From Rotaria macrura (Eukaryota > Rotifera > Eurotatoria > Philodinida > Philodinidae): 64,000 nt of DNA. Made by a program: the position numbers and the translations under genes. Location: assembly GCA_900239685.1 (NCBI GenBank), contig OENT01000115.1, forward strand, positions 1-64,000. The letters run 5' to 3'. Each line of letters opens with the position of its first letter. The stretch's first letter is position 1. The notes below the pieces were generated by a model. That model was not told the DNA's origin. It saw only the letters and a list, made by a program, of their open reading frames with translations, and ran no database searches. Below are positions 1-11,774 of the stretch, piece by piece.

Positions 1-345
1 CCCCCCCCCCTTACAGACCATAGAAACCAGTGTATGAATCCATTACATACATAACAACCAGTATTCAATTATCGTCATATATCACAACATTATTTGACAC
101 TTGTAATTTTTTCATAAATAATGTTAAATTGAGAAAAATGAACAGCAAAAAATGGAAGCTAACGAGTGAATAGCAGCAATGAAAATGATAAATAGGGTGT
201 CTATCAAAGAAGACGATGCGAAAAAATTCGTCATATTACATTTTCTTTGTTTTCTATTAGCATATGAAGCTATAGATATGTGAGTTCCACATTTTAGCCC
301 CAACAGGGCTGCGCTAACTAGCTTTTTGATTGGAAAACAATATTT
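1..345 (+). repeat. Dispersed repeat, copy A (C-run head, hairpin tail)
   Basis: The window opens on a run of ten C, probably the end of a TTACAG-plus-C minisatellite. About 330 bp follow that recur at 38203-38540: shared landmarks include ACAGACCATAGAA near the start, TTAACGAGTGAATAG in the middle and TATTACATTTTCT later. The right end holds a small hairpin (AGCCC at 296-300, GGGCT at 306-310) followed by GCGCTAACTAGC and a T-run. An open frame of 122 codons on the minus strand lies inside the repeat and is not conserved in the other copy, so I do not call it a gene. Confidence 0.6.
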
Positions 346-2043
346 AAATACGCACATGAAAAGACAAAGACAGTTCTGCGAAAAATACAAGGCGCTAATC
401 AATGCCAAAGAAAAGAAATAAAAGGAACGCAAAAAGAAAGGATCAAAGAGAGGAGAATAGAGAGGATCGAAGTATATGTTGCGAAAATACACTTTAGCAA
501 GGTGTATATATATAATCTCATATCCATTTCGAATTAAAAGAGGGGTGGGTATTTCTGGAATAAATTAGTCGAAATGATATAAAGATTTTTGCTTTTTAAC
601 ATTCAAACGAGCAGAAAAAATTACTACGAATCATCAATAGTAGTTGTTTCATGAAAATGGTTTCAGGTCGATTCGAAAAGTGGTTTTGAAAAGTGAAAGA
701 GGTTCCATTTGGCTTGAGGTGGTCATTTTTGAATCGAAAGGTTAGAGAAAAAGCGTATTTTTCATCAAACATCTGCCAATACTTTATAGCGAAATCTTTA
801 ATAACTATAGAATAGCTTACTAATTTAAAACCAACTTTCTGTAAATATGGGAACTCATTGATTTTTTTGAAGCACTACTGAATACTCAGATCCCGTAGTG
901 TTCATATTATACGCAGCTTCCCGTTCTAGAAACTTCAGCAGCAGGACTTAAGAAAGTTTGTCAGAGAAATATGATGTTAACAGTTAGATGAAAATTCATT
1001 TTTTTTATTAAATGGTGCAAATTTATCATCTCTATTTAGTTCCTATCGAAAATTCTTCCAAATTACCCACTCTTCTTTCTATTGGAGATGGATATGCAGT
1101 TAATTTTCATTTTCTGCCATGCATCCTTTCCATCTAGCACTGATCATCAACTAAGACACAAATCGATATAGCCGATTCAGTTTCGTCAGCTTAATACTGG
1201 TGATGTTCTAATTGCTTCTTTCTATAAATATTCTGATTCAACGATACAACTGTTTTGCCGTGTTCATTTCTCGAAAAACAGCCCGACGTAGTAACTCTTT
1301 CATATAGGAAGAGTACTGGATAGATAGCATCTCTAATATGACAGAAACATGAGTAAAAAAAAGTATGTTGATATTCATCTATTCGTTTGATGATTAATTT
1401 TTACTGTTATTAACCGCAGCTGAGGCAAAAGATAGAGATGATTTGTGTTGGGTGGATGTTGCTATGAATGGACAGAACGCCCGTACATACATCTATTCTG
1501 CACAATTCCGCGCAAATTCTCGGCCACTGAGATACGTAGGCCGGTGAAAAATCTTGGGAAAGATAATCTAGATGGGTAATAAGATGTAATAGATTTATAT
1601 AGTGAAATATCATCATGGGTGATCAAGTGCCCATGATTAAATTATATCTCACTTGGGAAACACTATCGGTTAATGCATTAGTCTAATAAAGCAAAGGTTG
1701 TAGTTTCAAGTCTCATTTTGAATATTCAGAGCAATATTTTTTATTCACGGCGTTCTATGAAAAGAAACAAGTACGTTCTTGTTTAAGTTGTAAAATTGAT
1801 TCATCACATTACACGAGAAAAAAGAAAATATAGAGTAAGTACGTTGCCAAAGTTAAAGTCGAAACTTTTACGCAGTTCGAATTCAATACACAATGAAGTT
1901 ACTGTTTTCCTAATACCTCCATTTTACTAAACACTGGATGGGATGGATGTGATTGAGAGTGAATACATGACCCATGCTCATATCCGTGTATTACCCAGCA
2001 AGCACATCAACTTTCACACTGAAAAATACATGAGCATAAAACA
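346..2043. other. No gene recognised
   Basis: AT-rich sequence with only short open frames that lack recognisable motifs. I see no splice-linked coding pieces, RNA gene or element ends here. Confidence 0.5.
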
Positions 2044-2051
2044 CTGAATCC

Positions 2052-2168
2052 CAAGGGGGAAAAGCTGATTGCAATCAAAGCAATCTTTACCAATCATTGC
2101 CAATCACATATCAATCATTGCCAATCAAAGCAATCTGTTCAATCAAAAATTCAGCTTTTCCCCCCTTG
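2052..2168. mobile_element. 117-bp hAT-type MITE
   Basis: The ends are inverted repeats (CAAGGGGGAAAAGCTGA on the left, its near-perfect complement ending CCCCCTTG on the right). They are flanked by a perfect 8-bp direct repeat CTGAATCC at 2044-2051 and 2169-2176, the target-site size made by hAT transposases. The interior is a string of CAATCA-type units (AATCAAAGCAATC, CAATCATTGC, each seen twice). It has no coding capacity. Part of the same terminal motif (CTTTTCCCCCTTG) also occurs near 57696. Confidence 0.85.
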
Positions 2169-2176
2169 CTGAATCC

Positions 2177-2807
2177 ACACTCTTGTTTCAGATTGGTATA
2201 TAATCATAAATAAATGATAAGATATGTGTCTTACTAGAGATTGCCGATGACTCGAGATAACTTGTTATGTAGGCTATTAGGCTTGTACATGAATATTTAT
2301 CCATAAAATGTAGGACCTGTAGCTACCTCTCCACCATATAAATTCGTAATGAAACTTCAGATGTGTATTAGCTTTCTCTTTATTTCAAATCTCCGACCCA
2401 CTAAATCTTAATAGGCTGGAAGAAATCAATAGAAAACTAAGATCTGTGCTAGCTAAATTTGATGTTAGTAATCCTACTTTGGCTCGTCGATTGATATAAG
2501 GGAAGATAATATTGTTTTCGAGGATGAATCTAATTTATTCACTTATAACCTTGTGACCCCGATAACAGAAAAATAATAATCCAATCAAGAATGGGAATGC
2601 TAGTTCATATATGTGTGTGTGTTGAAACACATCGAACCTCACTTAGATTACGTGAAGGAGAACGACAAAAAACTGAAAAAGTGAGGGGTAACAATGTAAT
2701 ATCTGTTGACGCTAATAATGTGAACCTTTTGCACTTGCTTCAAAGCATTACCAAGAACAGTTTTTGAAAATGCAGAACAAACATTTTTCAAACACTCCGA
2801 TATCTTT
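2177..2807. other. No gene recognised
   Basis: Unassigned sequence between the small MITE and the hAT-like relic. A short GT run occurs near 2612. Parts could belong to the decayed transposon to the right, but no ends were found. Confidence 0.4.
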
Positions 2808-3038
2808 TTGCGTCCCATATTAAATATTTATAAAAGTGGTGCCACGGGGGAGGGGCCAAGCTATAACCTTCCCCACATTTTTGAAAATGTTCATACAGAA
2901 TTTATAAACTTTACTGATAATATTGAGACATACCAATTTCTACATTGGAGACATTTCACTTCAGTTTCCTATTTTTTATTCACTATAACTATGCAGAACT
3001 TACTTCTTTTAGTCTTGCGTAAATCACAATCTTTATAA
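2808..3038 (+). pseudogene. Coding-like 76-codon segment, possibly part of the hAT relic
   Basis: An open frame with a protein-like composition (NLPHIFENVHTEF, HFTSVSYFLFT). It starts mid-frame: coding-like residues continue upstream of the first in-frame start, so the ATG is not a believable start. I do not recognise the family. It lies 320 bp upstream of the hAT dimerisation-domain relic on the same strand and may be an eroded part of that element. Confidence 0.25.
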
Positions 3039-3355
3039 ATGCATTCTGAGAAACGGGACGTCTTAGAATGCTATTTTCTTTCTTCTAATAAGAAACAACG
3101 CAGTATTTTGACAAATTTATGATACAGCAAAAGAATTTTATAGTTTATGATGCAATTATTTTTGTGCAGCAGTATCGATCATCTCGTGTAGCAAAGATAC
3201 CTATTATAGTCTGAGAATTTCTCATGAACTCAACAATTGTAAAATACGAAGTGTAGCAAGCATCAGCTGATTACATTAATCAATTGTATTTTCCATTAAT
3301 TGAATTTATGTTCTCGCAGAGTTCGATGATAGGTGTTCGTTAAAATCATATCTCA

Positions 3356-3794
3356 TTGAAAACCGTCTCTGCTGTTCATTCAGATAATGCAAACTTTCTT
3401 AATTTTGATCCAAGTGATCAATTTTGCTGCCTCACTGATGACCATTCTAGCTGTTTAAAAGAAGAGTTCCCTGTTATAAAACCAATGCTTGAATTGAAAG
3501 AAACCAATGACTTTATTCAAATTTTTAATGAATTGATTCAAATGCAAGATGCATTTCCACAAAAATTAAGAATGAGTAAAAAAGCAGTAACAATGTCGAT
3601 TCCATACGTAACCTATAAGAGATCTTTCTCAAAGATGAAAAATAATCAAGAACTATCTTTGAAATATAATGGCTTATAAACGTTTATGTGATTTGTTTGT
3701 ATTGCCTGTTGAGCTTGAGTTTGACATAAACTATGCACCAGTAGTTGATAAATTTTCAAGCGACCACAAAAATTCTAGAATTATATTGCTTTGA
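3356..3794 (+). pseudogene. hAT transposase C-terminus, decayed
   Basis: The frame to 3679 carries features of the hAT C-terminal dimerisation domain: a stretch with FNELIQMQDAFPQKLRM, then KAVTMSI and the diagnostic RSFSKMK. The family continues with a block like DKRLxDLxVL...INYxxVxDxF...HKNSRI. That block is present, but in a different frame, at about 3646-3791 (RLCDLFVLPVE, INYAPVVDKFSSDHKNSRI). One frameshift near 3645 and at least one stop separate the two parts. No N-terminal catalytic region was found. This is a dead fragment of an ordinary DNA transposon. Confidence 0.75.
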
Positions 3795-4483
3795 TTTTTA
3801 TATGTCTATGAAAATATTATCAAAAAATATATCCGATTTTTCTATACCTAAATAAGCATGCTTCTATTCATAACATAGATGACGTAGTACTCGTTACGAG
3901 TAAAAATAATCCGAAAGATTTATACTAAACCGTTTGAACCTATCAGAGAATGGAAACTGAACCTCTCCACAGAGAAAAATTTTCTGGCCCGGAGTCAAAT
4001 ACAAACCATACATACGTTTTTCTTCATCTTGTCAAGGCGAGCAAATTATAAAATAGTGATGCATATCAAAAAGAAGAGTATCATTCAACAGTACATTCTC
4101 ATGGTTTTGCCTTCTGAAAGCGTAAGATGTTTGGCTTAGAATTTCAAATTTGGATAGTGTGAGGGATTAGTATTTTTAAAGCAATCAATCTTGATGCTTT
4201 TTTAGCATTAGTATCAGATGTCTTTCTATTCCGTTTCTTTATCACAAATGTGTATGATTTTCTTTCTTTCTTTCTGTTATGTGCGTCATCTCTATTTCCA
4301 TATACGTATGACGATTTCCTTTCTACTCTATGGATAGTTATTTTCCTATACTCATATTCATGTAGTATTTTCTATTGTTAGCTCTCACTAGAACTTTACT
4401 TATATTTTGTGTGAATGTTTGAACATGTCGTGTTATTCAACCTCATATATATAATTGTAATTCTTTGATCATAAAGAAAAAAG

Positions 4484-4540
4484 CTTGTTAGCACAACTAC
4501 TTTGTAGCTGAAATGTGGAACTCACGTAACCCGTAAAAAA
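4484..4540 (-). repeat. Fragment of the dispersed repeat's right end
   Basis: Read on the minus strand, this gives GTGAGTTCCACATTTCAGC, a short spacer, then GTGCTAACAAGCTTTTTTC. This matches the right end of the repeat at 280-330 and the copy near 57640. Only about 57 bp is alignable. Confidence 0.5.
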
Positions 4541-6584
4541 GAACACGTTATTTACCAGTAATTACTTATTGGAATAAAGTATGGTATAAACTTTACGACG
4601 AGTAAAAACTATCAATCAACCCTGATTGCGCTTTTTGATGATGGTCAATATAATCAAAGATGTACCGAAAAGCTTTTTCAAAATGTTTTTTAATTGAATC
4701 AGATTCTTCTGGTTTCTAGAATGTGTATAACTAAACCTAATCGTCATCAGTCTAGAGATAGAAAATTGGCATATTGTTTCAGAAACAAGTTTTTCTTAAT
4801 GAACGAAGTAAGTAAAGAAAATCTAGTAGAAATGTTCGCAATTACGGTTGTTTATTTTATCTGAATTATTCTGGAAAATCATTATAAAATATAAAAATGA
4901 ATACTAACTGAAATCGAACATTTTTGAAAAAAGTTTTAATCGACTCGTATCGCAATACAACGAATTGCTGTATTAAGACGCAGCATCATGATAAAAGTGG
5001 CAATAATCGCATTTTTACATGAACGATATGAAAAAACAATACATCAGCAATTCATCGTCTACATACGTAACAATCGAGGCTTCTTATTGTGGCTAAATTT
5101 TACTAATGAAACATACTCTTATAAACTTTCACTACAAACATGATCTTTTCGTCCATCTGTAAAAGGATTATCTCATTTCAATTTCTCAGGCAATAATCAT
5201 GCAAAATTAATAACGTCAAGAATAACTTAGCATATTATAGTTGTTGGTTTACGATAATCGAACGGCATGAAAACAATTATTTTTTATTTCGTAGTTTTTT
5301 CGAAAGAATTTTCAAAGTAGCGCTCTATTTTTCAGTGGCGTTAGTTTTTACAATTCGCTATGCTATCATTCTTTTTATTTTTTATTTTTTTCGCATTCTT
5401 CTTTTCTTTCAATACGAATTTATGAACATCATTATCATCGAATGAATTACCAAACTCTGCTTGCTATACCTATGCATTAAATCTTCAGCATTGATCAATG
5501 ATCTATTAGATAGCTCGATGAACTTGCGCACAAATCATACATATTTTGCAATTAAAAGACGATAAGAACATTTATATCGAAGCTTTTTGACTTGCTAGTT
5601 TTTTGCAGAATTAGTTTTTCCAATGCAAAAAAAAATTGTTGAGCTCTTTTATGTCTGTAATGGGAGGGGAGAGGGGAGCCACAAAAAATTCACCTTAAAA
5701 CTTTCACTCACAATTTTCTTCGAAAATATATGTGAGTTCCACAAAACGTCATTGAGTGGTAGCATGAAATCAACTCTGTCTATAACATATTGACATTTGG
5801 AAAAGGCATAACTTAAGATTTTACACATCTGACGCCCACTCATTCAAAGACGAATTGATATTCACAAGAATTTTGATCGAAAATATGGCATCCTTATAAC
5901 AATGTGTTTATCAAAATGAAATACAAGGACTTTGGTTGCCGGAAAACGAGAATGTCGCATAAAAAAGGTGGATTAACATTGATGCATGATTCTGCTCATT
6001 AGAAGATAGCAAATGCTTGCAAACACGATTGATAGGCGAAAACATTAGCGCCTTCATTTTTTACATTTATAACTAGCTCAGGCAACTGAAAATTTGAGAG
6101 GGATTTCATACTCTTTGCATTTGTTTTTCGTACAGTTCTTGAGTCTATTGGACTCAGAACGAAATAATGCAGAAAAAAGCAGCAAAGGAAAGAGCTTCTC
6201 ATGAACGAATGCTTCATTATAATATGACTTTAACTGGACATCCATAGGTCAATAAATGAAAATTTGAACATTATCAATATCCAATATTTATTTATATCAT
6301 GAAAACTCTTGAGTAAAAAGGGCTAACATATTCGAGAACAAAGTAAGTGCTATTGCTAGCAATGTTCTAAATAGGAATCTGAAATACAGTGCCCGGGTAC
6401 ACTTTGTTCTTCAAGACACGATGCATCAGTATACACTGTTTTGTGGACAAAGGTGTACAAAGTGCACGATAAGCGTAAAACTGATGTCTTGTCACAAAAT
6501 AAAAATTTTATTTCATATTCCACTTTAATAAGCACATGAAGATTTATAATACATAAAATTGAAATGCTTTTAAATCACAAAAGA
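4541..6584. other. No gene recognised
   Basis: AT-rich; several 60-70-codon open frames on either strand have no recognisable motif and no splice-linked partners. Near 6390-6460 short inverted copies of GTACACTTTGT / ACAAAGTGCAC occur, without clear element boundaries. Confidence 0.45.
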
Positions 6585-7145
6585 AAAAGAGATTTGACTG
6601 AATAAAAGATATCAAGTGCCCAAGCGCACAAAAGTTTTCAAAAACGTGTTAAAACGCCAGAAAATTGTTGGAAAATCGAGAAAAGTGGAATCGTTTGGAT
6701 AGCAATAGACGTTCCAGATTGTGAGTGAAAAACGCTCATTTCCCCACCTCCTTATGCGTTTAATTGCGTTTTCCGTCAAAAACCAATTGTAAATCCATTA
6801 AAAAAAGAGAAATGGTAGTCGTTTATTGCATAGTCGTTATGAATGACGGGTTCATAATAAGAGTTCTTAAGTATTAATAAGACGACCACTATTTCTCTTT
6901 TTGTTATGGATTTACAATTACTCTTTGGCTGGAAACGCGATTAAACGCACAAGAAGGTAGAGAAATGAGCGTTTTTCACTCATAATCTGGAACGTCGATT
7001 GTCATCCGAACAAATCCACTTTTCTCGATTTTACTTCCATTTTTGGGCACTTTGACGCGTTTTTGAAAAATTTGTCTTTTTTTTTTGAAACATTCACCGA
7101 ACACTCTGATTCACCCACATCTTGATCATACTCAACAGATAAACG
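6585..7145. repeat. Long imperfect inverted repeat (fold-back)
   Basis: The left arm, about 6585-6822, and the right arm, about 6880-7145, are inverted copies. Examples are AATCGAGAAAAGTGGA (6694) against TCCACTTTTCTCGATT (7016), GACGTTCCAGATTGTGAGTG against CACTCATAATCTGGAACGTC, and AATTGTAAATCCAT against ATGGATTTACAATT. The spacer is about 57 bp. Arms match imperfectly, so the structure is old. No protein is encoded and I found no convincing target duplication; a fold-back or MITE origin is likely. Confidence 0.7.
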
Positions 7146-7530
7146 TCTTCCAAGCATAGAGGCTCGAAAAATGTAAAACACAGTGTACAATCAAATTTCA
7201 GTGTGTATAGCGTACACTGCGTTTTTCCTGCAGCGTGTAAAAGTGTGTAACAGAGCTCCGAATAGGATGGAATGGGACGAGAAATTCGTCCCATGGGACA
7301 AATTTTCTTCATCCGTCCCATTTCATCCCATCCGATGGAATTCAAAAGTCAGCCCATCCCATCCCATCGATTTAAGAATCGGCCCCTCACATCCCATGGG
7401 ACCACTTTTAAAAACTTTTCGTCCCATGGGATTTTCATGCAATATAAAATTTTATCATTTATCAAATGTACTGCAAAATTTTCATATTGCTGAAAATTGT
7501 TTTATTTTTTCACTTTTCAAATACAATCTA

Positions 7531-7910
7531 TTTTAACAAATAGAAGAAGAATTAGCTTAATTTTCTTATATCCTCGAAAACACTAAAAAGAAGTTAGCAC
7601 AACAATTATGATTTAGAACCACATTATTCTTAAAAGGATATCAACGTTTTTTACTTCACTTCTTGCCTTTCTGATTCTTCGCAACATTCAAGGATATTCG
7701 AAGTCGTAATTTTTCGTCAAGGAACAATTCTGAAGCTATATAATTACATAGTGAGGCTAAGCGCAGAAAAGAAATCGTATTTTCTGTATGAGATTCAGAA
7801 TTATATTTAGATTCCCGAAAAAGGCAATTACCAAAATTTCCAAAGTTTTCGTCAACGCGATAAATAATCAAAAGTGCAAGCGAAGTTTTTAGAGATATTG
7901 GAAATTTCGA
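7531..7910 (-). repeat. Protein-like repeat, copy A
   Basis: On the minus strand 7871-7656 reads 71 codons starting IIYRVDENFGNFGN and ending NQKGKK. A second copy at 43603-43830 reads RIYRVDGNFGNFCN ... NNKGKK, with about half of the residues identical and the same stop position. Similarity continues outside the frame into the 3' flank (TCGAGGATATAAGAAAATT). The frame here starts with TTG rather than ATG. I do not recognise the protein. It may be an exon captured by transposons. Confidence 0.6.
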
Positions 7911-8051
7911 ATATTAGATAGATTTTGGAAGCACCAGAAAAATTCAGAACCCAAACACTTGGAATTTCCGAAACTTCCAAAATTCTTTTTTTTTGAAGTC
8001 TAAATATTCGTGGAGATTCATGAGACTTTCATCACAAAGGACTCATCATGA

Positions 8052-11000
8052 CGGCTTGTCCACGTAACGCGCTACTTCAATGATTAGGTTTTGATTTCAA
8101 TATTTGAAATGAACCTTTATAACATGTTGTAGAGCATATACGAAAGTGTACGAAAGTGTATTTCATTGATCGAAAATTTATCTTAGTGAGTTTTTAAAAA
8201 CGAATCTTTGAAGTATTCATAACTGCATAGTCAATAACAGGATTTTTAGTGTTGTCCTGGTATCAACTGTGTATATTGATGTTTTACTCTCAAAGTTCAA
8301 TATCAGAAGTTTTGTAAGCTATATAGAACGGCCTTTCTTTTCATCAAAGAATATAGTGAAATACTTTTTTCTACATGGAAAAATTCTCAAAATAAAACTT
8401 CATCAATTTTGTTGTCACAGCGTTACGAAATGGGTCTTATTTTAAAATTTGAACGAGTAGCTTGCAGAATATGATAAAACAAACCAGTGGACCATTGCTA
8501 ACTTTTTATGGCGATTCTGATACATTCCTTTTTATTTAAAAAGCATTGCATTTTGGGTTAGATAAACGTAACGCTGTGACACAAACTTCATATTTGGTGC
8601 TATTTTTACTTTAAATAATTGAGAAATAATCTCAGTATTATGATCGACAAATAGTGAATTCATGAGTTCAAACTTGTTCTTGGCTATTCGGTATTCGTCC
8701 AGTGACGATTATCTAAAATGTCTATAGTTTTTGTTTATTTTCCGATGCTTTTTCTATGATTAATTTTAACGCTACTAATCAGTATGCATTCTAGATCAAC
8801 ATGAAACTTGCCATTGAACTACGGGTGTTTATACTGACAAAAATAAACCTTTTTAGTCCCTTGAACACGAGTAGCGTATAAGTTCGTTGCGTTGTTATCA
8901 TTCGAAATAATCAGCCGTTTTTTTTCTTTCCTGTCGTTTTTCATTTTCTTCGCTCATCATACATAAATAAGCCAGGAAGGAAAAGAAGAATCATTCCTAT
9001 CTATACGATAAGAAACAGTTACACAGCATAAAACTAAGATAATTTTTTCTTTCTTTCTATTCTTGTTCAACGTACAGTTGAGATTACTTCTACCAAGGTA
9101 AGTACTTGTTCCAATTAAAAGTTTCATATGGCGAAAACTAATGCTGAACGAATGAAAAAATATCGAGAAAAAATAAAAAAGATAATGTGAAATATGCAGC
9201 AGCAAAAGCAGCAGCTCTCTCTCGAAATAATTCATTAAGAAAAAAATTGTCAGGAGAAAGCTTAGCCGAATTTCGTACTAAAGCGAAACTTCGTCAACGA
9301 AAGTGCAGAGAAAATAAAATCAAACGTTTAATCAACAAGCCTTCTTCGAGTATATTTAAAACTCGTCAGTCATTCAGTAAGTCATTGAAAAAAGTCAATG
9401 CTTCGCTTCCTAAGTGCGATAAGAAGAAAAAGGTTGTTATTCAGCATCTGGCTGAAAAGTTTGATTTGCTTCCTAAATCAAAACATCAACGTACCACACT
9501 TCAACTTGCTGATAAACTAAAAACTGATGTCCATAATTTTTATCAACGAGATGATATATCATATCAACTACCAGGTAAAAGAGACACAGTCGTTGTCAAG
9601 GAAGATGATGGAAAAAAAGTAACCTATCAAAAAAGAATTTTGATTAATAATTTACGGGAAACATATGAAGTGTTTGAAGATGAAAATAAAAGTGTAGATT
9701 TAAGTCGTTCATCATTTGCTGATCTAAGGCCAGCATTTGTTGTTCCTAAATCTGCTTTAGCACATAGAAATTGTCTATGCGTGTGTCATGAAAATATACG
9801 GTTATTGTTGAAAAATATTGATAAATACGTTGATGGAGCACATTGTTCATCGTTGCAAACATTTACTGATAGTTTAGTTTGTAGTACGAATAACGAAGAA
9901 TGCATGTTTATGGGTTGTTCTATTTGTCAAGATTTTTTTTCAGAAAAAGTTCAGGAAAATGTTTCAAATGGTAATAGTAAAATTACTTGGTCACAATGGG
10001 CCAACGAAAACGGTCGTGTAGTAAAAAAAAGAGTTTTCAGGAAGTGTTGATGAAGCAGTTTTGTTGTTGAAATCAAAAGTTGAACATTTTTTGTTTCATG
10101 TATATATTAAAAGAGAGCAGTCGAAGTATTTTGAAAAATTGAAAGCGGAAGTGACTGATAAGAATATCGTACTTCAGGTTGATTTTGCAGAGAATTTCAA
10201 TATGAAAGAACAAGACGAGATTCAAAGTGCTCATTGGAATACAAAGCCATTGAGTATATTTACTGCTTTTGTTTGGTCGAAAAGTGAAAACTTTTCATTT
10301 GCTTTACCATCGCTTGATTTGACACATGATAAGTTTGTTGTCAATGCAGCTTTGGAAATTATTTTAAATCATATTAAAACAGTTCTACCAAACGTTGTAG
10401 AAGTAAATTGTTTTTCTGATGGAGCTGCTTCACAATTTAAACAACGTTTTCTTTTTCGAAATTAAATACAAATTAATAATGAACTTAAAATCAAAATGAG
10501 TTGGAACTTTTTTGCGACATCTCATGGAAAAGGTGTGGTTGACGGAATAGGAGGAGTTGTAAAAACGTCTTGTATGGTCTGCCTTATTGGCAGGAGAAGT
10601 GTGCCGATCAGCTGAAGATTTTATTAAGCTTGCACAGAAAAAAACTAAAAAAGTAATTCTTGTTGAGATCACAAGAAGTGATATCAATAACTCAAAAATT
10701 AAGCTCGAGAATATTTTCAAAACGACAAAAACTGTGCCAGAAACACTGAAAATGCACTCAGTCAAAGTAATTGATAAAATTACAGCAGAGTTTCGATATT
10801 ATTCTATGCGAAATCAAAAAGTGACAATAAAATATTGACAGTAGACACTAACGGTTGTTGTGATATTTCTCTTTAGGCTTTGCTTTTCTCTTTAGGTGCG
10901 TCTAGTGAAACAATGAAAAGTAGACAAAGTGTTTTCTTAAATAAGATTTTGTTAATTTAGGTTACAGAAAAAAATTCGTTGGAAAAGATATATTAGTAGA

Positions 11001-11774
11001 AAGAAAAAAAAAAGTTTTGAAAATGAAAGAAAAAAAAGTTGAAAAACCAAAAAAAAATTAAAAAAATATCTACCCAGCTCGAAGGAGACCGGGTCTTCGT
11101 CCCGAGTTGGATAAACACTATAGTGTTGAGGATAGAATATGTTTCAACGCTAGTGGCAAAGAGTCTCCAAGAAGATTTTGACCTCATAACAGAAAGGTTG
11201 CGTACTGTAAGAGAAAATTATAAACCTGGTAGAGAATTAACTGGTCTGTATAGTCGCCAAAGATATCTTTAGTCGCAGAAATCGTATAGACGCTACTTGA
11301 TACATTAAACCTATTGGTAAAGATGCATCTACATCGATTAAAAACTGCATCATATAAGGGAGAAAAAATGTGTCACAGCGTTACGAAAAATGTCACAGCG
11401 TTACGTTTTCTTTTTTCATTTTTTATATGAATAAAGAGAGTTAGGGGAAATTTTTTTTATCATTGAAAAGCTCGTTTCATGCTCTACAAAATTGGTTCCA
11501 GGCATATTATAATTGGAGATCATCGTTCGTAGGGAATTGAAAGATGAGTGAAAGCATTCCGAATTCAGGGTCCTTTTATGCCACAGTGTTACGTGACTAT
11601 AAACCATTTCTGTAAACTATAATGTTCAACCAAAAAATATAAAATTTATAGCATAGATAGAAGTCGTCGAGCTGCGTCGAATGGCGTTTGAATGAACTTT
11701 CTAGCTATCATTGTTTTCTAGATATTTCAAAAAAGTTTTGTCAAAATGTCACAGCGTTACGCTTGGACAAGCCG
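8052..11774 (+). mobile_element. DNA transposon with 4-bp target duplication (Sola-like), inserted in a hAT-type element
   Basis: Inverted ends CGGCTTGTCCA (8052-8062) and TGGACAAGCCG (11764-11774) are flanked by ATGA on both sides (8048-8051, 11775-11778). The termini continue into CGTAACGC / GCGTTACG. A 14-bp motif GTCACAGCGTTACG recurs inside both ends: 8414 (+), 8567 (-), 11372, 11392 and 11748 (+), and a variant at 11580, as expected for transposase binding sites. A broken transposase-like gene fills 9128-10838. A 4-bp target duplication is the hallmark of Sola elements among a few others. Superfamily assignment is from memory and not tested. ATGA lies next to an ATGATGAT run on the right, so the duplication is suggestive rather than proven. 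Confidence 0.75.
9128..10838 (+). pseudogene. Transposase-like gene of the 8052-11774 element, broken
   Basis: It begins with ATG at 9128 (AKTNAERMKKYREKIKK), a basic N-terminus. The frame shifts by one base near 9175, giving the 287-codon stretch to 10050 with YQLPGKRDTVVVKEDDGKKV, DLRPAFVV and a Cys-rich segment (CLCVCHEN, CMFMGCSICQ). It shifts again near 10035, giving the segment with QVDFAENFN, IQSAHWN and the block CFSDGAASQFKQRF. A stop at about 10463 and a further shift near 10575 follow. Between them is FFATSHGKGVVDGIGG, and then the tail to 10838. The acidic blocks in the order DF-(N)60-80-DG-ATSHGKG-DG recall a DDE-type transposase of uncharacterised invertebrate proteins. The copy is inactive. 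Confidence 0.7.

Noticed and set aside
124-492. 122-codon minus-strand open frame
   Set aside because: Lies mostly within the dispersed repeat whose other copy does not keep the frame; Phe-rich composition reflects A-rich DNA.
7183-7536. 117-codon plus-strand frame with Pro/His/Ser-rich composition
   Set aside because: Created by the GTCCCATGGGAC and CATCCCATC units at the left end of the hAT-type element.
11039-11272. 77-codon frame downstream of the broken transposase
   Set aside because: Could be a transposase tail, but shows no motif I can defend; left inside the mobile element without a separate call.
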